A stretch of 64,000 bases of DNA, taken from positions 1,550,001-1,614,000 of the forward strand of contig NC_134681.1 of assembly GCF_024713945.1 (NCBI RefSeq). Direction: 5' to 3'. Position 1 is the stretch's first letter, and every line of letters starts with the position of its first letter. The notes under the pieces were generated by a model. The model was given only the letters and a program-made list of their open reading frames with translations. It did no database searches and was not told the DNA's origin. The stretch is from Dermatophagoides farinae (lineage: Eukaryota; Arthropoda; Arachnida; Sarcoptiformes; Pyroglyphidae). A program made the position numbers and the translations under genes. Shown here one piece after another: positions 11,901 through 25,426 of the stretch.

Positions 11901-14900
11901 CTGGACAAGTATTCAGATGACATTTACGCATCATTATACAACCTAATGTAATTAATGGTGCTGTAGAGAAACCGAATTCATCGGCACCCAATAATGCAGC
12001 CGTTATTACATCTTGAGCTGTACGTATTTGACCATCTGCTTGTAGAACAACACGAGATCGTAGATTATTGGCAACTAGAACTTGATGCGTTTCAGATATG
12101 CCCAATTCCCATGGTAGACCAGCATTTTTAATACCAGTCCATGATGAAGCACCGGTACCACCATCATGACCGGATATTGTTATATGTTCAGCTTTACCTT
12201 TAGCAACACCAGCTGCAACAATACCAACACCAACTTCGGATACAAGTTTAACTGAGATACGTGCATTTGGATTTGCACATTTAAGATCATAGATTAATTG
12301 TGAGAGATCTTCAATTGAATAAATATCATGATGTGGTGGTGGTGATATGAGACCAACACCCGGTACTGAATGTCTTGTTTTGGCAATTTCAATGGATACT
12401 TTATGACCAGGTAATTCACCACCTTCACCCGGTTTAGCCCCTTGTGCCATTTTAATTTGTAATTCATCAGCATTTGCAATATATGCTGATGTAACACCAA
12501 AACGTCCACTTGCAACTTGTTTAATAGCCGAACGTTTATTTTGATCTGGATCTTTCACTAGCCATCGTTCTGAATCTTCACCACCTTCACCGGTATTTGA
12601 TTTTGCACCAACACGATTCATAGCAATTGCCAATGTTGTATGTGTTTCATAAGAAATTGAACCAAATGACATTGCACCGGTTACAAAACGTTTTACAATC
12701 ATTGTTACCGGTTCAACTTCATCCAATGGTACAGCTTTTGATGCATAAATAAATCCCATTTGTCCACGTAATGTACAATTTTTTACTTGTTCTTTGGTAA
12801 AATCAACAAATTTTCGATAAGCATGTCGTGAATTCAATGAAGCTGCTTCCTGTAAATTAGCAATAGCCATCGGATGATTAATGTGTTTTTCACCACCATT
12901 ACGCCAATGATAGAAACCAGGATTACGAAGTATAAGTTGATCAATAAAATATTTTTTATTAAAAGCAATCGAATGTCGTTCCACTATTTCATCGGCTAAT
13001 ATGTTGAAATTAACACCACCAATACGAGATGGCGTATTTTTGAAACAAAAATCAATCACTTCTTCACCAAGACCAACAGCTTCAAAAATCTGTGCACCTT
13101 TATATGAATGTAATGTTGATATACCCATTTTAGCCATTACTTTAGCGATACCACGTTCCATAGAGAGGAAATAATTGTTGAATGCTTCCAAATCAGTTAA
13201 TTGTATGACACCTTCTTCACGTAATGCGGCTACGGTTTCGAATACTAAATATGGACAAATAGCATCGGCACCATAACCCAATAATACACACATATGATGC
13301 ACTTCACGTGCTTCACCTGATTCAACAAATAATGCAACTTTCATTCGTTGTCGTTCATTAATCAGATAATGATGTGTAGCACCTAATGCTAATAACATTG
13401 AAACCGGTACAAATTGTGGTCCAGCCATTCGATCACTAAGCACGATAATTGTAAAACCATCACGTGCTGCATCACAAGCTTCACGACGAATTTGATCCAA
13501 ACGTTTACGTAGGCCAGAACGACCATCTTTTACTGGAAATACACATTCAATTACTTTTGTACGCCATCCTTTATAGTTTGTTTGTTTGATCACTTCAAGA
13601 TCATTGATTGATAATATTGGCTGTTTTAACCACAATCGACGACATTGTTCAGCTGATGATTCAAGTATATTAGCTTCAGGCCCAACTGGACATGCTAATG
13701 ACATGACAATTTTCTCACGTATCGGATCAATTGGTGGATTGGTAACTTGGGCAAATAATTGTTTGAAGTATCCATAGATCAAGGGTTGATATAGCGATAG
13801 ACAAGCTAATGGTTCATCATTACCCATTGAACCAAGTGCCTCTTTCTGGGTACGAACCATTGGTAAAAGCAATAGATTGATTGTCTCAGTTGTATAGGCA
13901 AACAATGGCAATCGACGATCTTCAAGTACTTTTGCTCTTGTTTCAACCTCTTCTTCACTACGACCTTCTAATAGTACAGCTTTTCGTTTGAATGAACCAT
14001 CTTTAGCCAATTTCGATACGGTATGTGCTTCACGTAGATGTTCAATTGTGAATAATTCTTTTAGCCATTCAGCTAATGGACGTTTCCGTGCAATTGTTAA
14101 TTTAATCTCTTCATCTTTCACCATAATTTCCTCTTGCGTATCGATCAAAAGCATACGGCCTGGTTTAAGTCGACCCTGAATTTCGATGATAATGCAGAAA
14201 AAAAAGTCATAATGTTTGTTATTCAATAATCACTACTTACGCGAGCAATAATTTCTTCGTTTGGAAAATCAACGACACCCACTTCGGAAGCCATTACAAC
14301 ATGACCATCTTCAGTCTGATAGAAACGTGCTGGCCGTAAACCATTACGATCCAAAATGGCACCAATATAACGGCCATCGGTAAATGTTAATAAGGCCGGT
14401 CCATCCCATGGTTCCATAGCACATCCGGACCATTGATAAAATAATTTCTTTTCCGGATGCATTTCTGTATCATTTTGCCATGCTTCAGGTACCATTGTCA
14501 TAACAGCTTCAGGTAATGTACGTCCGCCAACGGTAACCAAAAATTCCAATACATTATCCAATGAACCAGAATCGGACATATTTGGTTCAACAACTGGATA
14601 CAATTTCGATAGCTTATTACCAAAATATTTACTGGACATAACACCTTCACGTGCACGCATAAAATTAATATTGCCACGCAATGTATTAATTTCACCATTA
14701 TGTGCTAGATAACGATTCGGATGTGCACGTTCCCATGATGGATAAGTATTGGTTGAAAATCGTGCATGTACCAATGCTAGATAGCAACGAAATTCTGGAT
14801 CCCAAAGATCATCAAAATATTGCCACAATTGAGCTGGAGTAAATTGTCCCTGTAATTTATGAATTTAGAATCAAAAAAAAAAAATCAGGATTTCCCAAAT

Positions 14901-15912
14901 TGCGGTGTATAGATTGAGTTTTTTTCTTTTGCTACTAAAACTCACTTTATAGACAATGGTTTTTGTTGACAAGCTGCAGATATAATAACGGAATCCTTCT
15001 TTAACCAATTTATGTGTGGAATATTTCCGCAATGCAAAAAGCTTTAGAGAGAAAAAAAATTCAATTTTGCTCTTCAAATGCTATTCTTATACATACTTTA
15101 CGTTGAAATTCTCTATCATCGATATCCGTTTCAACTGATTCAACAAAAACTTGTCGCATTAATGGTTCCTGTGTGCGTGCCATTTCACCAATAACCGATG
15201 AATTTTTCGGTACAGTACGCCAACAAATAATACGTAAACCATTTTCATTTGCAATAGATGCAAATTTTTCTTCCACCTGTGTATTGGTTATTTTATCTAA
15301 AAATAATATTCCAGTAGCATATTTTCCTGGTTCCGGTAATATGATATTATATGTTTCTCTATATATAATGATGAATTGAAAATAAAATTTCATCGATTAT
15401 CAATCAAATCATAATCAAAAAAAAAAAAATTCAAATCATCATCAAGTATATAAACACTTACTTGACTGTTTTTGAATAAAATTCATACGGTATTGATGCT
15501 AGTACACCGGCACCATCACCGGTTAAATTATCGCCAGATGTGGCGCCACGATGTTCCATACGATCACTGATTTTTTGTGCATCTCTTAATAGCTAAAATG
15601 ATTTGGTAAAAGATAGAAAATTCCAATTTATTCATTTCATTTTTTTTTCAATGGTTTTTTTTCTACCTTGTTTGATGGTTTACCATGAATATTTACGATA
15701 AAACCAACGCCACATGCTGCTTTTTCTTCATTCGGATTCCATAATGAACGTGTTGATAATGATGATTGATGGACACGTTTTGTATCATCATCATTATTAT
15801 TATTATTATTATTGATAGTGATATTTTCATTATTTAGATGATCCAAAATTGTTGTTGATCCATCATCATCATTGTCATTATTATTGTTGTTGAACCTCTC
15901 TGTTGAAGCCAT
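8929..15912 (-). CDS. GOGAT: Glutamate synthase [NAD(P)H], fused large and small domains (10 exons)
   Basis: Exons, in transcript order: 15912-15667, 15592-15462, 15358-15097, 15041-14946, 14849-14241, 14175-11030, 10953-10498, 10429-9649, 9580-9290, 9234-8929. They join in frame to 2107 aa, close to yeast Glt1. The enzyme makes two glutamates from glutamine and 2-oxoglutarate using NAD(P)H. Order of parts: an Asn/Asp-rich propeptide (1-66); a class II amidotransferase starting at catalytic Cys67 (CGVGF), which implies N-terminal processing; the FMN synthase domain; 3Fe-4S cysteines 1194, 1200 and 1205 ([12 protein letters not shown]); then a GltD-like part with cysteines 1650, 1653, 1658 and 1664, an FAD motif (IGSGPAG near 1755) and a nucleotide motif (IGGGDTG near 1893). 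Exon 6 is one uninterrupted 3.1 kb exon spanning the FMN/Fe-S core. All expected cofactor motifs are present and no break was found. Introns rule out a bacterial contaminant. Confidence 0.96.
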
Positions 15913-15943
15913 TCAAAAAATGAAAATTTGTTGCGATATATCA

Positions 15944-15991
15944 AACCAAACCAAACCAAACCAGAAATTAAACCGAACCAAACCGAACCAA
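15944..15991. repeat. CCAAA/CCGAA repeat upstream of the GOGAT start
   Basis: Degenerate five-base repeats (ACCAA, then ACCGAACCAA) begin about 30 bp upstream of the GOGAT start codon at 15912. They lie in the probable 5' UTR or promoter; no function is assigned. Confidence 0.7.
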
Positions 15992-16657
15992 AAACGAAAT
16001 GAACACAAGAAATAAAAGGGTATATGCTGAAATGAATTTTGTCACAATATAAATTTGTGTTAATATATTGGAAATGTCGTAAAAACTTTAAAAAAAAACT
16101 GATCGATGATTATTAAATTGATTAAATGATAACAAATAATGATGAAAATAATGGATTGGTCACTGTTGTTGTCGATGTTGTTGTTGTTGTTGTTGTAGTT
16201 ATTTCTGTGGATCAAAACCGGAAGACAAGAATTAGAAATAGAAATTTTTCCAACAATAATAATAAAAAAAAAATCAAATAGCAAAAAGGAATAGAAATGT
16301 TCAAAAATCAAGATTTCGAACAAAGTAAAGATTTATAAAAAAAATTTCCATTTTTGAAAACAAAAATTTTTTTCGAGTATTTCAACGTGAGATTTGCCAG
16401 CCAGCCAGCCAGACAGACAGACCTTTGGAAAAAAAACATGTACAATGTGTGTGTGTGTGTGTGTGTATTGTGAGCGTAAGCGACAATTTCAATTTTCAAG
16501 TTTTTTGTTTCTTATAAATTGAAAATCAGAAAAAAAAACAAAAAATTTCATATCACCCTACTGTGTGTGTGTGTGTGTGTGTGACAGTGTGACCACCACA
16601 ACCAACCACTTATACGTACAAAATATAATTGTGAACTGTGAATATGAAATCGAGTAA

Positions 16658-16658
<1 letters not shown>

Positions 16659-16693
<35 letters not shown>
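16659..16693. repeat. Poly-A run
   Basis: About 35 uninterrupted A. There is no target-site duplication or retrocopy beside it, so it is treated as a simple repeat. Confidence 0.85.
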
Positions 16694-16694
<1 letters not shown>

Positions 16695-18220
16695 AGTAGT
16701 AGCTGTGTATATATTGAAAACATACCGCCTCTATCAACAACCACATATTTAGATGGGTAGCAAAAAAAAAAAAAATCATCATCATCATCATCAATATTAA
16801 AGTTGAATAATGAAAAAATCAAAATCAAACACCGAAACCTGTCGCAGTTGTTTGTTTGTTTGTTCGTTTTTTTTTCTAAATTTCTCATAAAAAAAATGAT
16901 GTGTAACCAAAATGTCCAATTGTTTCATATCATCACCATCAGGCGGCATTTAATTTTATGAATTTTCCATTAATCATTACTAACAAGCCGGTAGCAATAA
17001 AAAAAACAACAGCAGTAAAATAAATCAAAAGAAAAAACTCATTTTTTCATTTCATTTCATATCAAATGTTGTTCGTTGTGAATAAATTATGTGATTTTTT
17101 CTTCATTATTCCGTACCCGAAAAAAACAAAAGCAAAAGCAAACCCTCTGTCATGTTTTTTTTTTAAATTTCATCATCATATGTCATATAATTTATAATTC
17201 TTTCCACATGAACTATTCATTAATTCTGTTATAAAAAAATGACAAATCTGGTTCTGGTTCAGCCTACACCCATGGTTTTCTCTTTTTTTTTCATACATTT
17301 TCTCAAATGTTTAATGATTAAATTGTTTGTGAATTTGTTGTTGTTGTTGTTATTTTCAATCACATTTTTACCAATTCATTTAGGATTGATTGATTGATCA
17401 TCAATGAATTAATAAATTGATAATCAACAGATGGATCATGCCTTTGTGTGCGTTTGTGTGTGTGTGTGTGTGTGCATGAGTGGGAGGAAAATAATTTTCA
17501 TCTCATTTCAAAGTTCAATAATTTGGCTGGATTAGATGGAAATAAAATCAAAAATTGTAACATTTTTTTTTACAGTCCAAATGTTCAGAAAAAAAAAATT
17601 TTTGTGAAATTCATGTGATGATTTCTGTTTTTTTTTTTTTTTTTTTTGATGTTCACGATCATCTTCATTATCTTCATATGCATATGCCAAGGTGAAAGAA
17701 ATAAAGAAATAGAGAGAGAGAGAGAGAGAGAAAATGTACAAAATCAAATCATTTCATTTGAAAAAATATCATCAAATATGATGATCAAATGATGATATGA
17801 GGTTATAATGGTTGGTAATGAAATGTTGAAAATAAAAATTAAAAAAAAAAGGAAATATGTCGAAAAAAAATATTGAATATCCAAAGAACTGAATGACAAT
17901 TGAATGAATTTGAATTGAAAAAAAAATCGACAACCAAAAATTTCAATTTATTTTGACATTTGATATTTGTTATCTTTTGGATAGATAATTTACACGATAA
18001 TAATGAGAGTAAAAAAAACCATTGCCAATGTCGTATGTTTGTTTTTTTTTTTTTGTTGTTATTCAAAAACAACAACAAAATTCTCATCATCATCATTATT
18101 GTTATTTTGATCCAATCATTAAATTCTTTTCTTGTTTTCGTCCATTTAATCCATATATTTTTTCGATGATGATGATGAATAATTTGTGATTAAAAATTAT
18201 TATTATTGATTCGTTGCTAG

Positions 18221-18251
<31 letters not shown>

Positions 18252-18421
18252 GTTGGAAACCCCTACCATGAAAACCAACAAACAACATTTATATTTACAT
18301 AAATGTAACCAATTTATTTTATTTTCAAAATCATCCTGGTACATGTATAATAAAATTCTCATTTTTTTTTCAAAGTTAATGTCAGATGAAATGTCACATA
18401 CACACACACACACCATTCGTA

Positions 18422-18456
18422 CATTTTCATTTTCATTTTAAATGAAAATGAAAATG
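18422..18456. repeat. Near-perfect palindrome built from TTTTCA/TGAAAA repeats
   Basis: A 17-base left arm (18422-18438) and its exact reverse complement (18440-18456) are separated by one base, followed by more TGAAAA units. It could extrude as a cruciform or form a hairpin if transcribed. Confidence 0.75.
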
Positions 18457-21400
18457 AAAATGAAAACAAAACAAATTGGGAAAATGGAAAATTCTAAAAA
18501 TAGTTTCTTAATACAAAGCAAGAATGGAATGGAATGGAATGAAAAGAAAATTAAAGCCAAACATGATGATGATGATGATAATGATGACGAAACACATCAT
18601 TATATAGAAATCTAACACTGGAAAATTTTTTTTTTTTTTTTTTTGATCGATTGATCACGATGATGATGAAATATTAGAACTTCAAATAATAATAATAATA
18701 ATAATGAATCGATCGAAAAAAACGGTGGAACCAAAAAAAAAAAAAAAAAATGGAAAAAATTTTCCCATTTTTCTCGCTGTTGTTGTTGTTGATTGTCAAC
18801 AATCGATGATGATGATGATGATGATGATGAAATTCACAAGTTTCATATATTCCTTAGAGACAACAACAACAACAACAAAAGTTTCATTCTGGTTTTTGGA
18901 CCATAAAATTTTTTTTTTATGACACATACTCTCTCTCTCACACACACATCAAATTTCATCTAGTCAAAATTTAAATTTTCGTATCAATTTCATTTCAAAT
19001 GTAAAAAAAAATCCAATCATCATCAAATGTAAATAATGCCCAAAAATTGTGACTTTTTAAATTTTCAATTCAAAACATTCATGAATCGATAACTATTCTT
19101 TTTTTTCCAACTTGAATAATAAAATTACTGATGACGAATCATTTTTTTTCATTTGATTGCCATAATTGGATTTATTATAGAATGTCTGTCATTTTGATGA
19201 TAATGATAATGATTATTATTAGAGTGTTTGGAATTTAGTTGTAAATTTTTTTTTTAATTCCATTTTTGACATTCAAAATAAATTATTCTGGCATTAGCTG
19301 TTGCTGCTTCTGCTGCTGCTGTTGCAGTAGTCAATGGTAAAATTTTTTTTTTGGAACACCATCATTACCACCACTACTACCAACATACACATACACACTC
19401 AGACATACACAATGGATTCTGGCTATTACTGCCTCTAGTACCAATAGTATCAGTAATAATTGACAGTATCTCTGTCCTTGACTGAAATAAAAAAAAAAAC
19501 ATTATTCTGGTAAAATAAAATACAAAAAAAAAACAGAAAAAAATAAAACAAAACAAAAAAAAAATTTTTTACCACTTCATTTCTATTTCTATGATGATAA
19601 GTGGTATTATGGGTAAAATTGACTATTGAGGCCCCATGAAGAGGGGCCACAAACACACGTAGTGGATAGAATATATCGCCAATGAAAAACCACCAACGCA
19701 AAAAAAAGGGGCAAATGATAATATTAACAAAAAGAAAGGAAACAAAACAAAACAAAAAAAAATCTGACGCATATGACGTCAATTTGTGCATCAGTTGGAT
19801 CATGATATCCAAAATACAATGATCCGTTGACATTTAAAGCCACACACTTACTCACACACACACACACACACACACACCGACAAACCCTTAGGGTCATTAA
19901 TAATTCCATTATCTTCTTAGTTTTTTTTCCATAAAAATTTAATTTCCACATTGATTATAATTGATAATTATCACAATTAATTATTTGTGCAATCAGCAAG
20001 AAAAAAAAACAACAACTAAATCTTGATGGATAATTGGATGGATAAATGAATGGCGTAAACATTTTGTTACTGAATATAATTATGATGATGATTTTGTTTA
20101 CAATAACAAACACATTCTGTTTGTTGTGTTTGTTTTGAACTAAATATAATAAATGTATGTATATATATGAATGCTATATATAATGAAGCTAATTTATATG
20201 GCCGATCAGGTTTCTTGTTATTATTAAGATAATAAATTTTGGATTATTAGTGACATTCAAGTAGAATTCTCTCTACACAGAATAATAAAATTAACACACT
20301 GGCACTGGACACATCAAACAGATTCTATGTTTGTCAAGTTTTTTTATTTTGTAAAAAATAAACTTTTTTTTGCTTCTCTACTACTTGATTCTTATCTAAA
20401 GAATCGGATTCGATTTTGATGGCAATATATCACTGTTTGATATTTATATAGTTATCTATAGATTATCATCATCATCATCATCATATAGAATAATCATATA
20501 TATATAGAATACAGTATTGGGCCAGTCAATGTTCAAAATAGTCAATCCAATACTGCAATAATGATGATGATGATGATGATTTACCAGAAAAAAAATCAAA
20601 TCTAGAATAAAAGTCAAACAATGAGATGATAATAAAATGGAATAACAACATCTGCAATAACAACAACAACAACAACAACAAAGTTGAATAAATGACTTTT
20701 ACCCAAGTGAATTGTTGTGAAAATAAATGGACAAATAGCACATAATGACTTTATATGTTGATAACTTTTTTTTTCGGTGGATAATCATTTTCATTGAATA
20801 TTTATGGATTGGATGAGAGAAAAAAAATCTGAATAATGAATCGAATCAAATGATGATGACCATCATTAATGATAATGGAATTTTTGGAATAAAAAAAAAG
20901 TTGAAATTCACAATTCTGATTACACAAACTAAAGTAACCAAGAAAGAAGAAGGAAAGAAAAACATTTTTTGTCAATATTTTGTTTTCATCTAATTCTATG
21001 GTTGTTGATTCTGTACATGAAATATGACAACAACAATAAAACAAACAAAACAAACATTTTCTCATATCAATTTCTTTATGCTGACATTGTAGAATGTTGT
21101 TGTTGTTGCTGGTGAACAACAACAACAACAACAAAAAAACATCCAAACACAGACAAACAAAATGTTTTTGTAATGTCTATCATGTCACATTATCATTTGT
21201 CTTGTTGTTGTTGTTGTTGTTGTCGTGATTGTTAAATTTCATATTGTCATTTTTTTTCATCGACAAGCCGGAAAAAAGTTTTTTTCATATTCTACATTTC
21301 ATAAATTGAGATTTCATTTTTTTTTTTCACTGATTCATAGATTGAAATCAAAAATTGGAATTCTTTTTTTTTTTGGGCACTAATGGCAATTTTAGCTATA

Positions 21401-23845
21401 TAAAATCAACCAAATCAGAATCGTACCATTACTGCTATGGAAAAAAAACGAAAAATTCCATTGAGAATAAGATGATTTCATTTCATTTTGGATTTATTTT
21501 TGGATCGATATCTAAATCGATATATGAGAATTTTTTTTTCTATTACCAAGAATTGTGATAAAGATTTTTTTTTTTTTTGGTCTTGTTATTATTTTTTTTT
21601 CACATTGAAATTGTATTTATGATGGCGATGCAAGACGGTGGCTTGCAAATAAAGGATGGAAAGCTGAGCAGAGAAACATAAAATTGGATGGAATAAAAAT
21701 TTGGATTCAAAAATGAAATAAATGCTTCATCATCATCAGCATCAATGGATTTTGATTGAAAATTTAAACCAAATGAATGGAAAAAAAATGATGACGATGA
21801 GAGATTAATAATAATAATAATAATGATGGTATTTAAGGATGAAAACATTGTATATACACACACACTATTCGGATGTACAATGAATGTTTGATAAATGTCA
21901 TCATTATTCCCGCCATAGGATGAAAAAAAAAATAAAATAAAATAATACCGACAAGCGTTGTGCCTATTGACAAAATATATACGAAAATGAAAATGAAAAA
22001 AAAATTCTTGATTTCATAATCATTAATATTCTACATGATTTTTTTTGTTCTAATTTTGATCTAATTTGATTGATTTTAATCGAATGATGTCTATTAATAA
22101 TACACATAACGTTTTATCAATATATTGCCAATCATCGTTGTCGATAATTTTTTACACACACACACATACACGCAAACGATGATATTGACTAATATCTGGA
22201 AAATTTCAATTAATAGGGAAAAAAATGTCGACATTTCTATCTGTCTCAAGAATTTTTTTTTCAGTACATTATATCAGTACACACGCAATGATTAAAAATA
22301 AAAAAAAACACACACAGTGCAATGCTTGCGGGTGGGTCATTTTTGTTGAACAAAACAAAACAAAACAAAACAAAAAAAAATTCCAATACTTGGAATGTTT
22401 GGACTTAATCTTATGGAATTGAATGAAAAAAATTCATATAGAAAAAATATCAACATACCTGTGAAATTGATGATCAAATGAATCACGAAACTGAGCCAGC
22501 AACAAAAAAAAAATTGTTCAGCAATTTAAAAAACAGATGAATTTCAGTGAAAAAAATCCGAATCCGGTTCATTCAACAAACAAACACTTACACACACACA
22601 CCGTTAAATCTCAATTAAACAATAAATGAATGAAAATGAAACCAAAAAATTTAAACAAAACAAAAAACAAAAATTTGAATTCAATTCAATTTAAACACAG
22701 TACACACACACACACACACACAGTTAAAATGAAAATGAAAATGAAAATGAAAATTTTAGGAAGAAAAAAAAATATTAAAGTTACACATGCATTGAACACA
22801 TGTACTAACAAATTGGAAAAAAATGTGGAATATAAAATCAGCCAATAGCAGACACACACACACAAATGAATGTGAAATTTATAGATTTTGATTTTTTTTT
22901 TTTTGGATTTTCAGTGTTTTTCTGATGATACGCGCAAGATATATTTTATATATTTGTATTGGTATCGGATGTATGGTGACTATATGGTTTTATTCGTGCT
23001 ATTTGTTTGTTTGTTTGTTTGTTTGTTTGAATTTTTGTCAATGTGTTCAAAAATGTTTGATGTCTAAAGATATCTAAAAAATTGTCTATATGAGTCTTGA
23101 ATGTTGATGTTTTTATGTTGTTGTTGTTGTTGTTGATGATCATGATCATCATGATCATCATCATAATGATTATATACCAAAATTCAAATGTTGCAATAGT
23201 CGGTTACTTGGTTGGTTGATTGGTTGATTTTATCATAACAATTTTTTCTTCTTCTTCTTCTTCTTCTTCTACATTTTCTGCCCATTTTTTTCCTGGTCAT
23301 GGTTGTTGTTCACGCATACACACTAGCTAGTAATCGTATATACGATTAGTTTAGCTGAGTTGGTAGCGGTATATTAATAACAGACTATTTCCTAGGATCC
23401 TCTTTTTTTCTGGTGATGGGGGTTGTATAAATAGGAAGACGAAGACGGAGAGAAAGATAGAGAAAGAGAGAGAGAGAGGTGGGAGGAAGAAGGAATAATG
23501 TTCAGTTCTGGTTGTATATTAATTTTATTTTTATCTTTTTTTTCCATACACTTTTTTGGTTGCCAGAAATTGTTTCTTATTTTCAATGATTCATCCATTT
23601 TTTTTGTTGCTTCTCTTTTTTTCATTTTTTTTCAATATTTTTCTTCTGTTGTTTTGTCGGTTTATATGTGAATACGATATTGTATACGATGTTACTGGCT
23701 GAAGCAGTGGCATGACAATAAAAAATGTTTCAATATTTCTGAGATTTTGAATTCAATAATAATGATGTATAGAAATTCCTTTACTTTAGACATTCAACAT
23801 TGATGAACATTGGCTTTTTTTCCATTTCGAACTGCGCAAAAGTTT

Positions 23846-23851
<6 letters not shown>

Positions 23852-23894
<43 letters not shown>
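23852..23894. repeat. (GA)n microsatellite
   Basis: About 43 bases of GA/AG repeat, the longest GA tract in the window. A shorter GA tract is at 23460-23478. Confidence 0.92.
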
Positions 23895-23896
<2 letters not shown>

Positions 23897-24852
23897 GACT
23901 CAGAATGAATTCGACGAAAAAAAAAAAATGATTCTAAATCACCACTACAATACAACTACTCTTTTTTTCTGGTCTATTCTTTTATTCTACACACTACGAA
24001 TGTGGAATTGTGAATAGAATTGTAAAATTGATAATCAAAAATTAGGTAATAGTAGTTGCTGTAGTAGCAGTAGTAATCATAATTTAGCACATCACTATTA
24101 TCATATCTATATATATGTTCTAAATAGATATATATAGTAGATTAATATTATGATAAAAATATTTGATTACATGATCATGTTTCGATGCGCATAAACACAC
24201 GTGACCTAATTTTTATCCATATATATATAATATAATATATATTTCCAGAGATACAGTTATCCAAAAATGACCCAAAGTCTTTACATTTGAAATGGACTGT
24301 TGTGAATATTGATGATTGTCAAATGCCAAAGTTTGTATATATATATAGATGACATCTATATATATAGATCTAATGTGTATGTATGTAAAAAAAAGAAGTG
24401 GATTCTTGTGATTCTTTTTTTTTTTACTTAAATCATTCAATTTCAATCACAAATCAAACGCCATCTATTTTATTGATGAAAAAACAATAATAATAATGAT
24501 AAAATGCGAATTTGGACATTATTTTTTTTTTTTTTTTTGGATTTACAATCTACATGATTCAATTCTTGGGTACAACCAAAAAAATGAAAAAAATTTCTGA
24601 CTTTTGGTTCATAATAATTAATATAATGACATTTTTGTTCCTTTTTTCTTTTCATTATCATTGTTGCATCCGTTATTGATCACAGGAATGCATACATATA
24701 TATATAAATATATTTGTACCCAAATAATATAAATTTCCATGTAAAGATCATAATCATCATCATCATTATCATTATTTTTTTTGTTTTCTGGACAAGCCTC
24801 TTTTTTGAAATTTGTATTTCACTTCAAAATCCTTAAATTGGATTGGATTTAC

Positions 24853-24853
<1 letters not shown>

Positions 24854-24890
<37 letters not shown>
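24854..24890. repeat. Poly-A run
   Basis: About 37 uninterrupted A in the region upstream of the CD36-family gene. Confidence 0.85.
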
Positions 24891-24892
<2 letters not shown>

Positions 24893-25426
24893 AGATCACA
24901 TCTAATCAGATTAAAGTCGATGGGTTGTGATTATCAATGAGTATAATTTTTTTTTTGAGGATAATCACTTATTGCAGATTGAATTTTTTTTTCTTTGAAT
25001 TAAAATCTATTATTATCAATTAATCGATCAAATTATTGGATTAATTAAATGGATCGTGTCTGATAACAACAATAAATTAAATTATTACTTTCTCCACACA
25101 CACACACACATATATATATATATAATGATTATGATTATTGATGCAATGAGGATTCGATTGATTGTCATTGATTTTAAAAATTGGCAATCTATATCAGAAA
25201 AAAAATTTTATATTTTTTTTTATTTTTGTTCCATTTGTCCAAACTACAGATTGTTTTTTTTCCTACATTCATGTTCATGTCAGCAATCGGATCACATTAA
25301 AATATCTGTGATTTACAAAACAAAACAAAAAAAAAACATCAGTCTTTTTTTTATTGTTGATTTTTATTTTTATTTATATTTGATTTCTCATTCGATCATC
25401 ATCATCATCATCATCAAACGACAAAA

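Larger units (their letters stand above)
15913..25426. other. Gene-poor, repeat-rich region (about 9.5 kb)
   Basis: This holds the divergent 5' sides of GOGAT (-) and the CD36-family gene (+). I saw no gene-like sequence on either strand: open frames are short and made of Phe/Lys/Ile runs or repeat translations. Contents include CCAAA repeats just upstream of GOGAT, TG runs (16446-16466, 16562-16581, 17456-17474), poly-A (16659-16693, 24854-24890), a long (GA)n (23852-23894), many (ATC)n/(GTT)n tracts and a 35-bp palindrome (18422-18456). Small genes with tiny exons or non-coding RNAs could be missed by eye. Confidence 0.55.

Noticed and set aside
8929-15912. Bacterial contaminant origin of the GOGAT gene
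   Set aside because: Ten exons with GT..AG introns, AT-rich codon use like its neighbours, and the fused eukaryotic domain order argue for a resident nuclear gene.
19280-19450. GCTGCTGCT-rich stretch as a coding Ala/Gln repeat
   Set aside because: Stops surround it in all frames and no adjoining exon was seen; treated as a (GCT)n-type simple repeat.
23340-23400. tRNA-like A-box (TTAGCTGAGTTGGTAG)
   Set aside because: The D-arm word looks right, but no anticodon stem, T-arm (GTTCGA-type) or acceptor pairing follows within 60 bases.
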